Made by a program: the position numbers and the translations under genes. A stretch of DNA of 64,000 bases from Karstenula rhodostoma CBS 690.94 (Eukaryota; Ascomycota; Dothideomycetes; Pleosporales; Didymosphaeriaceae), in assembly GCA_010093485.1 (NCBI GenBank), contig MU001506.1, positions 682,001 to 746,000 of the forward strand, given 5' to 3'. The notes beneath the pieces are model-generated. The model searched no databases. It was not told the DNA's origin and saw nothing but the letters and a program-made list of their open reading frames with translations. The first letter of the stretch is position 1; every line of letters starts with the position of its first letter. This document shows, in pieces, positions 11,449 to 23,001 of this stretch.

Positions 11449-12630
11449 CTACAAGTTCGGCTTCTCCAGCCTCTTCCCGTTCTGATCGAAGTGGATTTGC
11501 TTCCCACTCACCAACGCCTCTTGCAGCCAGCTGCCAATCTGCACCGCCTTTACCGCATTCTCAATCGGCATGGGCAACGATGTGTCGTCGAGGCAGGCGG
11601 CCGCAAAGTCGTTCGCCTCCTTCACGAACGCCATCTCAAACCGCCCATAGTAGTGTGCCGGGACTTCCCTTGTGATGCCGTTCCCGCTGTACGTCTGCAC
11701 CAGGTTGTTCTGGGGGTTGAGGTTCACGCTGAGCTTGCCTTCTGTGCCGATGACTTCGGTAACGTCTTCTTGGCCGTGTGCCTGGTTTGCAACGTCAGTG
11801 ACTGCAATTACGAAGCTATCGTAATTTTTGGGGATTGCTTACCATCATGCGCGAGCAGTAGTAGTACGCGATCTGACCGCCCCAGAACTCGACGATCCCG
11901 ACGGCGTTGTCGACGTCCTTGTGCTGCGCAAGGCCCGGTTGGACAGCGATGCACCCATGCGCGCTGATCGACTTGGGCACAATCTGCTTGCCGAAGAACC
12001 ACAGGGTTAGGTCGATGTCGTGCACGGACATGTCCACGAAGACGCCGCCAGACCACGCCGCGTACTCGACGAAAAAACCCGAAGGGTCGTGTTTGTCGCA
12101 TGTCTGCGAGCGCAGGATGGTCGGGCGGCCGATCTGACCTTGCTCGACTTTGCCGTATGCGTTTTGGTAACTGTAGACATGGATGTGAGTATATGGAGCG
12201 TCAAAATACAATGGATGGCAGCGACGTACCTGTCATCGAAACGGCGCGAGAAGCCACACATGACCTTCAGGTGCGGCCGCTTCTTCGCTTCCTCGACGAC
12301 CTGTCTGCATACGTCGACGCTTGTGCTGAGGGGCTTCTCGCACAGCACGTGCAAGTTCTTCTGCATCGCTTTGATCGCTTCTTCGGCATGCACCGATGTC
12401 GCGGTTCCAATTACAACGGCATCAAGCCCTTCGATCTTGAGCATCTCGTCATAGTCGGTATACAAAGCCACTCCTTCGAGGTGCTCGCGCGCCCATTCGT
12501 GCTCCTTGGGGTCGGGCGAAAAGGCAGCGACGAGCTGAGCGCGAGGTGTGCGGTTGAGGAAATTGAGCGCGTGGCGATGGCCCATACGGCCCAAGCCTGC
12601 GGCGGCGATCTGGAGTTTTCGGGGTGCCAT
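11449..12630 (-). CDS. Gfo/Idh/MocA-type NAD(P)-dependent dehydrogenase
   Basis: Exons on the minus strand: 12230-12630, 11843-12170, 11449-11781; 353 residues. The start is the ATG at 12630 (MAPRKLQIAAAG). An N-terminal Rossmann fold (GLGRMG at residues 12-17) is followed by the family CEKPLST motif that carries the catalytic Lys, then the alpha/beta substrate domain. This is the family of myo-inositol 2-dehydrogenase and related sugar oxidoreductases. Introns (59 and 61 nt) have good GT-AG ends and restore ...CGFSRRFDDSYQNAYGK. It is divergent to a Zn2Cys6 regulator, with a 728-bp shared upstream region. The exact sugar or inositol substrate cannot be read from the sequence. Confidence 0.9.
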
Positions 12631-13358
12631 GATTTCGTGATTGAAGACGGGTTTTTCTGTTAGAGACAACGATTGCGTTCACGGAGGAGGCTTTTGAGGA
12701 CGACAGTGCAGCGCGCAAAAATGGTTCATTTTATATGTGTAGTGGATCGACTATGTAAGTTGTGCTGCATATTCGGAGGAGGTTTTCGCTGGGTTGGCGT
12801 TACAGCTGCTTTCGATATGTGTGGACGGGCCCTCCCCCGGGGAGGTTTTTGACTTCGGAGGAGGTTTTTGGTTGGCGTTACAGCTGCTTTCGATATGTGT
12901 GGACGGGGCCTTCCTCGGGGGAGGTTTTTGACTTCGGAGGAGGTTTTTGGTTGGCGTTACAGCTGCTTTCGATATGTGTGGACGGGCCTTCCTCGGGGGA
13001 GGTTTTTGACTTCGGAGGAGGTTTTTGGAGGTACGCAGTACGCGTACAGTGAATGTGGGGTAGATTCGGCCCTTCTGGCGTGCGGGGGAAAGTGCTCGAG
13101 ACGAGGCGAACCAGGAAGGTGGTCATTTTGCGGAGAGACTTGCCATGTGCAGGCAGCCTAGCCTCATGCGGCATTCCAATCGACCAAGTCAATTTTTCAA
13201 CGTCACGAGAGCCCACATCCGATCCGTTGGCAATCCGGAGACTAAATGCGGGGTATCGAAGATCTTGGGGGTGTGGGTCGACCAACAATAACGGGTGCTA
13301 TTTCCCGCACCTCGATCTAGCATCATTTTGTCTCCCACCACATTTCCCAGCGAGAACA
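12631..13358. other. Shared upstream region of divergent dehydrogenase and Zn2Cys6 genes
   Basis: A 728-bp bidirectional intergenic region. Its centre is a ~79-bp tandem repeat (separate entry). No supported open frame: the apparent frame through the repeats is a by-product, since spacings of 78 and 79 bp change the reading frame between copies. Confidence 0.6.
12794..13028. repeat. Tandem repeat, three copies of ~79 bp
   Basis: Near-identical units begin at 12794, 12872 and 12951, each starting TTGGCGTTACAGCTGC and ending GACTTCGGAGGAGG plus a T/G run. A partial unit (ATTCGGAGGAGGTTTTCG) precedes the first copy at about 12773. Copies differ by single bases and a 1-bp indel. Each unit also has an internal duplication (GGGGAGGTTTTTGACTTC followed by GGAGGAGGTTTTTGG). 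Confidence 0.9.
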
Positions 13359-15524
13359 ATGCGGCAAAGAAGCGGCTGGTAAGCTGGATCCACACATCTT
13401 ACCTCGTCGCGCTAACTGGCAGTAGCAAAGCCTGTCGCGAACGGTACGTAATCAGGGGTACAGCATTTGGGCCCATCCGGGTCATCGCCCACCAGTTCCG
13501 GCATCGAAAAACCCAAATGAAAATCACTGACGGGGTCCGTTTATAGGCATATCAAATGTATGACCTCCAATCAGTGACTCACCTGAGATCCGACCGTCTT
13601 TCCACGTTGGAGGTGAGCTGGCTTATAAGATTCCTCGCTGAGCCTCACCAGGCGTAAAGATTCGTGACTCGGACACGTGCAAATATTGCACAGAGCGCAA
13701 GAGACTATGCGTTCGAGGAAACGCATTTCGCTTCCGCGAGGTTACTGCGGTGAAATTCAATGCCGGGGAAGACGTGGGAAGCGCTGAGCAATCGCTGGCA
13801 TTTGGGGGAAACCAAACATGGGTTTCAATACCGTCTTCATGTGGGTTACAGCCTATCGCGAGCCAGCGAGCCTTACTCACCTAATAACAACAGTACGTTT
13901 CATCGCTCCAAACACCGATGGGGATGAAGTAATTGTGGAAGATGAGCTTGAACCAGAGCTCGAGTCGGCGTTTGAAAGCTCTGACCCCACTCTTCGGCAA
14001 ATGCTGGATGTAGGCTTTGAGACGAATAGTCCTGTAGATTCCCTTCTGCCGTTCCACCAGAGGAATTCGTCACAGACATTGCACAGATCAGATTCGAACA
14101 CATCACAGGATCTCAGCGGCATCATTGACCTCCACGCCCACCCTCCCTCCCTTCCGCCTATCGCCGATGCCTTGGGTACGACGCCAACAAACCGAGATGC
14201 AAACAGCGATGCTGCGTCGCAGCCTTACTCCGGTCCGCCTTTCGAGAAAGCGGACTCGGCGACCTTATTACGCGCCTCAGTCGACTGGTCCATAATTTCA
14301 CCGCATCACAAGCACAGCTCACCATCCTTGTCTCAAAGGAGAAGCCCAAACAACGTAAACCACATCTCCCCATTCTCGAATTCCGCTTTCTCTCCAAACT
14401 CCTCGCTCTCCTTAAGCTGGCCTGCTACCATCAAAACCCCTTTCGAGGCATCTCTATTTCAGCACTACATCGTGGCTTGCAGTGACTGGGTTGATGTATG
14501 TGACTCAAGACATCATTTCACTCGCGAGGTTCCCAAACGTGCCGCACACTTCCCGGTCATCCTAAATGCCATTCTCGGCCTGGCATCCCGGCACATGTGG
14601 CTGATAGGAAAAGTAGACGAAGACCGGTCTCAGCCCTACGTCAACCAGTGCCTCCAATCACTCATCGTTGCTCTAGAGGACCCCCTGGCTCACTGGGACG
14701 AGAACTTCCTAGTCGCGGTTATCCTACTCCGCCTCCACGAGGAAATTGGCGAAGACGACGAACAGTGCCACCACTTCGGCACAGCCCGCATCCTCAATTC
14801 CATCTCCTCCTTCGCCGCCGACGGTGGCCTGCGCGAGTCTGCGAGCTGGGTGTCACTCCGTCAGCACATATACGTTTCCCTAACCAAACAACAACCCTTC
14901 GACCTGAGTCTGGACAACTACAAACATTCCTGCGTATTCCGCGAGTACGACGACGAAGCCTGGGCAAACCGCATCGTCTACCAGTTCGCGCTGATACTCC
15001 AAAATGCATTCGAAGACGTAGAGCAGGCCAACACGCTCTCGCGCGAGAAGTGGAGGGAGCTCAACGCAGACACAGACGAGTGGTACCGCACAAAACCATG
15101 GTCCTTTGCTCCTCTGTACTCCGACCCGAAAGCCGGAGACGCCTTCGACGGCTCCTGGCCCGTTCTACCCACCCCCCAAGGCGTCGTCGCTATCGGTCTG
15201 CAATACTACCACCTCTGCAAGATACTCCTCACTGTATACTCGCCAAACGCATCGCTGGTCGGCATCGCTGGGGTGCGTGCGCGGAAGTCTACAGACGCTG
15301 CTATAAGGAAGCATATACGTATTGTTATCGGCTATAGCGTTAGCAATAGCCATTGCAGCAACGTCATGTTCCAAGGAAGCCATATACTGAGCGCGTGTGG
15401 GGCCTATATCGTTGATAAGGCGGAACAGCAGGCATGTGTGGAGTACTTGGCTTGTTTGCAGCGGATGATAGGATGGAGGACAAACAAGGTGCTGGCTGAA
15501 GTTCGCGAGCAGTGGGATGATTGA
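13359..15524 (+). CDS. Zn2Cys6 fungal transcription factor with micro-exon zinc cluster
   Basis: Exon model: 13359-13378 (20 nt), 13426-13443 (18 nt), 13547-13557 (11 nt), 13652-13840, 13894-15524; 622 residues. Only this splicing yields a full zinc cluster: MRQRSGCKACRERHIKC, then VKIRDSDTCKYCTERKRLC, i.e. C-x2-C-x6-C-x8-C-x2-C-x6-C, at residues 7-36. The introns have GTAAGC, GTACGT, GTATGA and GTGGGT donors with YAG acceptors, and GCTAAC/CTGAC/CTAAT branch sites. The family-typical segment W...P..LRF follows the last junction. From about residue 210 the protein is an alpha-helical fungal-specific regulator domain (YIVACSDWVDVCDSRHHF, AHFPVILNAILGLASRH) ending in GWRTNKVLAEVREQW. Expected role: nuclear DNA-binding regulator; the adjacent divergent dehydrogenase is a plausible but unproven target. 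Confidence 0.85.
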
Positions 15525-17279
15525 TATATTCGCGAGGCTCCTGGAAACCTTACTTGGTTCAGATAGCACGTTGACTGCTGGCGAACCCCACACGTCCAGC
15601 ATCTCCTTACCCACTTTCCTGACGCTTTACTCACGGCTTGTCGATGCAAACTATGCTTCTATTACACCACTCATAATCGCCTCGACTGAGTGAAGGTGGG
15701 GATTTGACCAAATCACCAGCGCACCCTCGTCCTGAGTGATCCAAACTTAGTACCCTGAAATCGACATGCCACCTACATGCTCAAAGTTGCAGAAACCGGT
15801 TCACTTTCGGTGGGTGGCTCATCGCATACTACTCTTCCAAACCCCCATACCTTCCACGTAATCCTCGCAAGCACCAAAGTACATCTATCCATAACCACCA
15901 CCACCACCACCACCACCATAGAACCTAATACCCAATGCCCAAAGCACCACACTACCACTTCACCATCCCATCGCCCAACCCATCGCCCAATCCATCGCTC
16001 CCACATTCTGACACATAGTGACACAACCTCTCCACGCATCATCCCATCCCCCATCAACGCCTAAAAACTGTGCCGCACACGCACACGCACACGCCCATCC
16101 CCTCCCCACCCACCGGACATCTGACAACCCTCCACCACCCACCGCACACGCAACACAGTCCCCGCGAGCGAGGCTGACAGTCACAATTTTAATTGCTGTA
16201 CTGCCCACCCCGCTGGCGACTCGCCCACGGACACACCCACATAGCTCGACGGGGCAGAACACTGCGACGTCTTAGGCTAGACGCCATCGAAAAGGGCGCT
16301 GGAGGTGGACGTTTGCGAAAGAGGCCAAGGGGGATGTTTCCGTCTTCACGGGTCCGGAGGGGAAAAGCATACATAACGATGCAACTGCCCATCAAGTGAC
16401 CATCGTAACTGTATGAGTTGAGTTCTAGCAAGATGCTTTTTCGACCTCGGTGACGTGTTCGGCTCACCACACCACACCCCACCACTCCTCGTTACATCAA
16501 TGTGAGCGAGGGGCGGCTGATGCCAACTACGTTTCATATATGGAAAAATCAACCCCAATCCCTCTTTGTTTATCCCACCCCAGTTCTGTTTCCGACGGCA
16601 AGAAGCACAGCGTCCAGATTTCCGCCTCCCACTAGAGCCCGGAAACACATGGTGCGCATGTTAAAGAACCGGACACCACCACCGGCACCGCCCTAAAGCC
16701 AGCTTGTTGATTCGGACTGCGAACATACGACGCCGACAAGATACCTATCCCGTGTCGGCGACGGTCAAATTGGCGCCGTTGTTGGGACGCGCCGAAGAAG
16801 GTGGAAACCTCGACGTAGCGCGGCCGGCCACCATCAAGGACGCCAAAACACCGCGCGGACGTTTGAAAGCGACAAACTTCCCGACGCCGCGAGGCAGTGT
16901 TCGACGCTGCACGTGCGGACATGTTCCGTCGGATACCCTGTCACGCTGTCAGCCTGTCATCAAAACATGACGTCGTAGTCACCGCTGGGAAAACAGTCAG
17001 TTACCGGCGCGTAGACTAATCTCAAGTAAACTATCATCTTTCGCATTGGCTATGGTTGGCTGATGCTATGTGCAGCCAGTAAAAAAACGCTCCTTTTTGC
17101 GCCGTAGCAGCACATGCCGCCCGATCCGTCGCCCTCGTAACAAATCATCGAAATATACCCTTGAAATCCTGTCAACGTCGACCAAGTATTACGCCGACAC
17201 GTGATACGTACTGCATACTTCGTAAAGTCATCAGCCCAGAAGTCGCGTGACTAAAGTCCATCCATCTCTCAACGCCAAC
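15525..17279. other. 1.75-kb interval between converging gene ends, no supported gene
   Basis: Lies between the 3' ends of the Zn2Cys6 (plus) and bZIP (minus) genes. It contains an A/C-rich, strand-asymmetric segment (separate entry). No domain or convincing splice chain seen on either strand. Confidence 0.6.
15840..16160. repeat. A/C-rich strand-asymmetric segment with (ACC)n
   Basis: The plus strand is dominated by A and C, including about eight ACC units near 15896-15918 and CACACG repeats near 16078-16095. It is simple-sequence DNA without coding features. Confidence 0.7.
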
Positions 17280-18440
17280 CTAGCGCATAGGTCCAAACCC
17301 TATCAAAACCTGCACCGCCGAAAGCACAACTTTGGAAGAATACGGCTGCTCGAGCCCAGAAGTAGCCACTATCTGCGTGAGCAGCGACCACAGGTCCGGA
17401 AGAAGCTCTTGGAAGAAGGCGGCCTGCGCCTGCGGGCTGCTTTCCATTTCTTTCAAGCCTTCGACGTTCCCGTTGCGCATGGCCTCTAGTAGTCGCTGGA
17501 CTTCGATGGTCAGAAACTCTTCCGCTGCGGCGACGATCTCTTCGGTCCAGCCACGTCGCTCCCGGGCACCCCATTGGATGGTGTTCGCTTTCACTGATGA
17601 TAAGAATGACCGGAGGTGCCGAAGGCGACTTTGTCGTTGCATGTCGTATGCGGCTGAAGAGCGCGCAAAGTCCGTGGTGTAGTATGCAGTAGCCATTTCG
17701 TCGAAGTTCATGAAGCCAGCAGCCGTCATAGCTTTGAAGATGTGGTTGAAGCGTACACCGTCGGCTTGTGATGAGGTCGCTTGGATAGGAGGGCCAGCCA
17801 GATTCTCCCTTAATCGTGAGATGCGTTTCTGGGCATCTCGTAGTCCTTCCGCCGATGGGAACCCTTGTACGCTCCCTTGCGAGATGGAGGATGGGGTGAT
17901 ATAGCCCTCGGCTATTGATTTTGCTTGTTGATGTGATGCTGGTGAGGGATTTGAGGATGCCATGAACGCGTTGAAGTCTGCCATGGGGAATGGGTATGAT
18001 TCTGGTGAGTTGTGAGGAAAAAGGGAAGGGTCGACCAGTGCATCGAGTTCCAGGTCCGGCGACATGAAGAATCGGTCACCATCTTGCATTGTCCATTGAT
18101 CGTGGCCAGCCTGGTCCATTGTGGCAGCTTGTAACGGTGACTGAGGACTGAGCCACGTGGTGAGCTATGCGAACTGGCACGGATGTGGAGACGTGATGAC
18201 TGACCTCCTACTCGACTCACTCATAGTAAGACTGGGTAGTTGGGTAGTTGTACCCTCTTCCATAGCACCTTCTGTCATCTTTAAACGTTGCCCTACGATG
18301 ATCAGCTTTGCGCTGACAGGTGGGGTCCATTACCATGACTTTGACTTACGGCGTCTCCTCTGTGCTAATCGATTCTGTATCTTCTTTCTATCCTGAGAAT
18401 CGCTCACGTCCCGCCATGCGTCGGCGTCTATTGCATGCAT
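17280..18440 (-). CDS. bZIP transcription factor, basic region split by an intron
   Basis: Minus-strand exons: 18350-18440, 18205-18292, 17280-18147; 348 residues. The first exon starts at the first ATG after an in-frame stop and encodes DRKKIQNRLAQRRR; the 57-nt intron (GTAAGT...TAG) then gives RQRLK, so the joined sequence is a bZIP basic region of the QNRxAQRxxRxRLK type. A recognisable long leucine zipper is not visible after it. The C-terminal part (GFMNFDEMATAYYTTDFA...WTEEIVAAAEEFL) resembles the helical domain that follows the basic region in short fungal bZIP regulators, some of them linked to secondary metabolism or stress. The second intron uses a weak GTCAGT donor (18204) with an acceptor before 18147; a GTGAGT donor seven codons earlier is an alternative. 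Confidence 0.75.
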
Positions 18441-21400
18441 CTTGGATGTGGGTGAAGTGTGTTTCTGGACGAGGCTGCGCTGCTGTTGGCTGCGCGGTAT
18501 GTTTTGCTACTAGCGCAGATTTCTTCTCGTGGTGGTCTTTAAGATATATCGGCCTGCATCAGCCTGTGGGTGCAAAGACCTCAGCAGTAGCAGCAGGCTA
18601 TGCATATGTCATTCTACCAAACGCATGCTGTCAGAACCGAAGCCCTAGCCGATTAACTAGTGGCGCATGCCTCTGAGCTTAGATCGTGACCTGTGCTGAG
18701 CGCAGAGCCGTTGTTGAATTTTCGGATTCCGGGGCACTCGGCGCTCCCCGAAACTGGCGCAGGAGTCGCGGTGTGCACCTCATTCGCGCGTCGATGAGGG
18801 CAACAAACAACCCCGGTCGAGGGCTCCATCGTAAAGGATCGCGCGACTGACGCATCGAAGGGGATGCGATGCTTCTACGGCCCTTCTCTGGTCTGCGCCT
18901 CGTAAAAAAGCTCACTGGTTGCGGCCTGCACCGATGCCACTTCCGTGTTAGCTTGGTACCGGGGTCGTGTACCTAGGTGCAGTGTGGAATTCACTACATG
19001 CAAGCACAAGAGATGCGAAAGCCTGAGAACACCGAGAAAGAAAGCGATGGTCGTGATGCAACCTGCGTTGCAATGTTCATTGGCGAGCAATTGTACAATC
19101 CGAGGCTGGACGGCGATTAGTGAATGCCGTATTTCATATAAAGACGGGTGCCGCAGACGCATCGACGATCGGATCCACCATCTTCAGTACTTTGTCTTGA
19201 CCGCTGCCAATAGTATGCTGCGCCCAACCGCGTCGCAAGCTGCGAAACGAACTTCGCATTAAGATCTGCCAACCAGAAACGCTTGACAAGCGTTGTCCGG
19301 CTGACACAGAGCAAGAGCGCGGCCAGTATTGTACTCCACTTCCCCCAGGATTGAGGCTCAACTTTAGTATAGCGCAGGAGCAGTGCATATGTAGAGGCCA
19401 ACCGAGACGCTGCATGGCACGAAGCTTTTACTGTGGTTGCAGCCATAAGTTTGGGCAGTAGGGCGATGCGCCACCCCGACAGAATAGAACATGCTAGAAC
19501 CCCCTAGTACTATCGGAATAACGCTAATTATTTCTATACGCGTATTTTATATACAAATTAGAAATTCTAGCAATCCCTTCTAGTATTTCTATATATTTTA
19601 TAGGTGACGAATCAATATATCTATCGCCAAGAAACCGCCAAAAACACCCTCCCCGGCGGACCCACTGCCCAAACTTATGGCTGCAACCACAGTAAGCCAT
19701 CGCGCTGTTCGTGTTCGGGTCCTTACTGAGAGACTCACCGTTGAGCACAGGATTGGGAGGAGCTGAATCCCGGCGGAGCGTGGCTTGCGCGGCATATGCG
19801 GAAAGCCTTCTAGAATATTCGGTGCATAAGTGTTCGGGAACTGCCAGCTAGATGCATGCCTGACCAAGACGTGCGTAGACAAACATGCGACCTGCAAAGG
19901 TCGAAACCGTCCCCTATCGACTCAGCAGCGCCTTAGAGAGCCGCCAGGTAGGCTCGAAAAGTTCGTCTTGCAAGATTGCTGGTATTGGTGGTATAACGTT
20001 TTGACTCGACTCATCAGGGATTATTAGGCGACCGCTGGAACGAGCACACCCAATCTTCGTGTTCCCCGTGCTTGAATCCCGATCTTCCATGACGCCAGAC
20101 CATGGCATTACTTGGTTTGGGCCTTGCCCATTTCCAAGGCATCCATAGACGGGATCATCGATCGTGAGGTATCTACCATCGTACTTTTTCTGATTTGCAT
20201 CGGGTGTGATACGGCTGCAAACCCCTTGGTGCTGATAAAGGGCAATGGGGTGTATTTGAGGCTTGTGAAGCCCAAACTAAGCATCTAGAAGTTTGCAGCA
20301 TAAACGAATGCACGCGCACAGTGACGTGTGAATCCGCCTCCAAACGCGCGCTGGTGCAGAGCCTCATGAACCCTGCGTGCATGGAAAGCATCAGATCCTC
20401 GCTTGCGGCAAGCGTTACCGGTCCCCGAAAGATCCTTCCGTACGCGAACGCATACAAATAACAGGTGCTTTCAAGATGCGATGCAGTGTGGTCATCGTTT
20501 CACATTCAGATCGAAAGTGAGGACTGAAATCGCTCCAAATTTCGTCTTCTGGTCGACGTTGGAAGGATCCGCACTCCGAAGTGTCCATATGGAGAGACCC
20601 TGAGAGACAGATCGAGTTCGGCACGCGCCACATCGATGGTGTGGGTCCGGGCCAGGGTTTGGGGTGCCCATATCCAGCATCGAGAGTATCATCTCGTATC
20701 CGCGGTATGCGCCATGTAAGGTGCGATTGCATAAAACCATCTTCTTCCATTGCAGCCTCAGTATCGTATCCGGACGGAAGGACCCGTGCGCGGTCAAACT
20801 GCCACGAAAGACCATCGCATGTTGGATCAACTGTACTGACGTGGAGCGGATGCGGTTGTGCCTGCCGTCTGCAAGGTGGCGTCACCCTCTGCTTTGGACA
20901 GCACGATTGAGAGGGTGGCTGCGGATATGTGTGTAGTCGTTGCTGTCTGCTTGGTGCAACCCTGAGCTATGCGCTGTAGACTCGGGCAGCTGTCGCTTTC
21001 CAAGGTGGGTGTGGTCATTTACCCAGAAGCCATTTAGTTGGTTGTAGTTGTTGGGTCCAATCAACCCGCCACGGAACGTAAAGAAGGGTCGCATTGAAGC
21101 ACCCTCAGGCGACCAGCGGATGAGGCTATCGACGTTAGCAAGCGTCTTCAAGATCTGGAGAAAGTAAGCAGAAGTTCCCGCATGCGGCTGAAGGAGGCGG
21201 GCGGAATCAAGTCTTAGCTGCCGCCGGCAGTGTTGGTATGGCCAAAGCTGCATGACTGTCAGAGACGATGACGCGTAATAAACTGCGGGTCGACGGTGTC
21301 ATGCTTCAGGCGGAAAGCGCATTCTTTGTCACGTTAGGCGTACCTTCCAGTACCAAGAACATGGGGAGTGCAATACTGGACAACTCTGTTGAACTTCTCA

Positions 21401-23001
21401 AAAATGCCAACTTATTTCAGTTTCGCAAATGAGTGTATGCTGCTCGTGCCAGAAGACTTGCTTCAATCACTCTGCTTCGGCGTTTCACAGCTTGCCAGGC
21501 AGCCGTTTCACCAGAGATCTTCGGGCGTTCTGACCAGAGCAGAATCTGCCGATGTGGTTCCAGGAGGTAGCGATCGATATGCTCATCCCGGTTCGCCATA
21601 TAGAAACTACCTACGAGCACTCGATATATGGATATGCGGTATGCGCCTTGACTGTTGACGATGACCATAGAACTCTCAGCTTGTGAGGTTCAGTTTTTCT
21701 GAGGCATAACAACCGAGGAAACTTACCCATGGGCATGCAATATAACCCACATCGAGAAAGGCAGTAGGTAGCATTGCTTACACCACGAAAATGGTCGTCG
21801 GCTGTCCTTCAGCTGGCCCTAGAACGTGGAAGTACTGAGAGTACCTGGATGCACACAGCTGAGGCCCTGGTCCATCGTGAAACAGCTCATTGAACATGCA
21901 AGGACTTCATAACGAGGAAAGTTTTCAGAGTATATGCGCACTGTACTGTGGTTGCGCTTCACTGCCCATCTCTATTTGCAAGCCAGCGTACCTTAGAGAG
22001 CCGCGTGAGCAGACACTGGGCTCTGTCGTATCTAGTAACTGCATGACAATGCAGCCCGGGCCGGGTACTTACCTCTTGCATGTTTCACTTGACTTAAGCT
22101 TGTATCGCGAATTGATAACCACGTGGCAGATGCATGGGGACCAGGATTCTGTCAGAAATTTGTCCGTCACCCTGTTGTCTTATCAGCCCCACATGAAATC
22201 TTAAACGACCAGCACGGGGAAACTGCATTTAGGCGTCCTCCTGCATTCTCTCTTATTGTTGGGACGATAGATCAAGAAACATGAAAGCCGGCTCCAACCA
22301 AAGCGAACTTGATACACAAAGATAGTAATCTGCCGACAACAGCGTAGTTTGCCTCCGGATGGCAACGACCGAAAATGAAGCCGACGAAGGCATTTCCGTC
22401 GATAGGAAGATCATTAGAAGAGTTCAGGCAAGGAATCGATCGAGACTCTCGTGGTATCGAATTACAAGGTCCAGATCGCCTTCCAATCAATATTCCAGGG
22501 AGTTGCCACTTCGTATCCTCGCAAACAACCACGTTCTGCTTGACCGGACAGGCCATTTCGATAGTACGTTCGTCGTGGCAAAGATATCAAGCAACAGCCG
22601 ACACCTGTTCTACTTCAGTGATGGACAGCATCTCCCGATGAGGCAATGGCTGGCTAGGTGTTCCCGTGCACCATCACGACCATGTAGCCAATATCAAGAC
22701 CTGATGCCTAACAGAAATTTTCACTAGAGCGGAAGTGAACTCAACCAATTTCTTGAGCAGATCTTGTTCAGCAGCCGAAAGCACTGATGAGATACATGCG
22801 ATAAAAGAATTCGTTCAAGACCGTCGCCATAGGCAGAGAAGTTGCATCATTCATGAATTAAGAGGATGAGCATGATCTAAGACAACGTATATCGAAGAGC
22901 CGAAGAAAGCCCATGAAATGGGAGGCTAAGATGCAGCAAAGTTGGGTGCGCCCCCATTCTCGTAAGTCGGGTTCCAACACCAATGACGTCACGCCACTTT
23001 C
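18441..23001. other. Gene-poor 4.6-kb interval
   Basis: No supported gene on either strand. Several frames of 80-150 codons on the minus strand (20173-22556) read like coding sequence in short pieces but match no family I know and do not join by good splice sites, so decayed genes are possible. It contains an inverted-repeat element at 19429-19694 and an AT-rich core at about 19505-19620. Confidence 0.55.
19429..19694. mobile_element. TA-flanked inverted-repeat element (MITE-like)
   Basis: Perfect 29-bp terminal inverted repeats at 19431-19459 and 19664-19692, starting CTGTGGTTGCAGCC, face each other across a 204-bp interior. Both outer ends abut TA (19429-19430 and 19693-19694), the target duplication of Tc1/mariner/pogo-type transposons. 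The interior is AT-rich and has no open frame, so the element would be non-autonomous. Confidence 0.75.

Noticed and set aside
12794..13028. CRISPR-like array
   Set aside because: Units follow each other directly without unique spacers, there is no cas gene, and the host is a eukaryote.
12762..13052. Repeat protein read through the tandem repeats
   Set aside because: Units of 78 and 79 bp shift the frame between copies, so the peptide repeats are not kept in phase; this is not selection for a protein.
14597..15337. 246-codon frame inside the Zn2Cys6 gene
   Set aside because: It is the +1 shadow of the regulator exon, extremely Arg/Pro-rich; the regulator frame carries the conserved domain.
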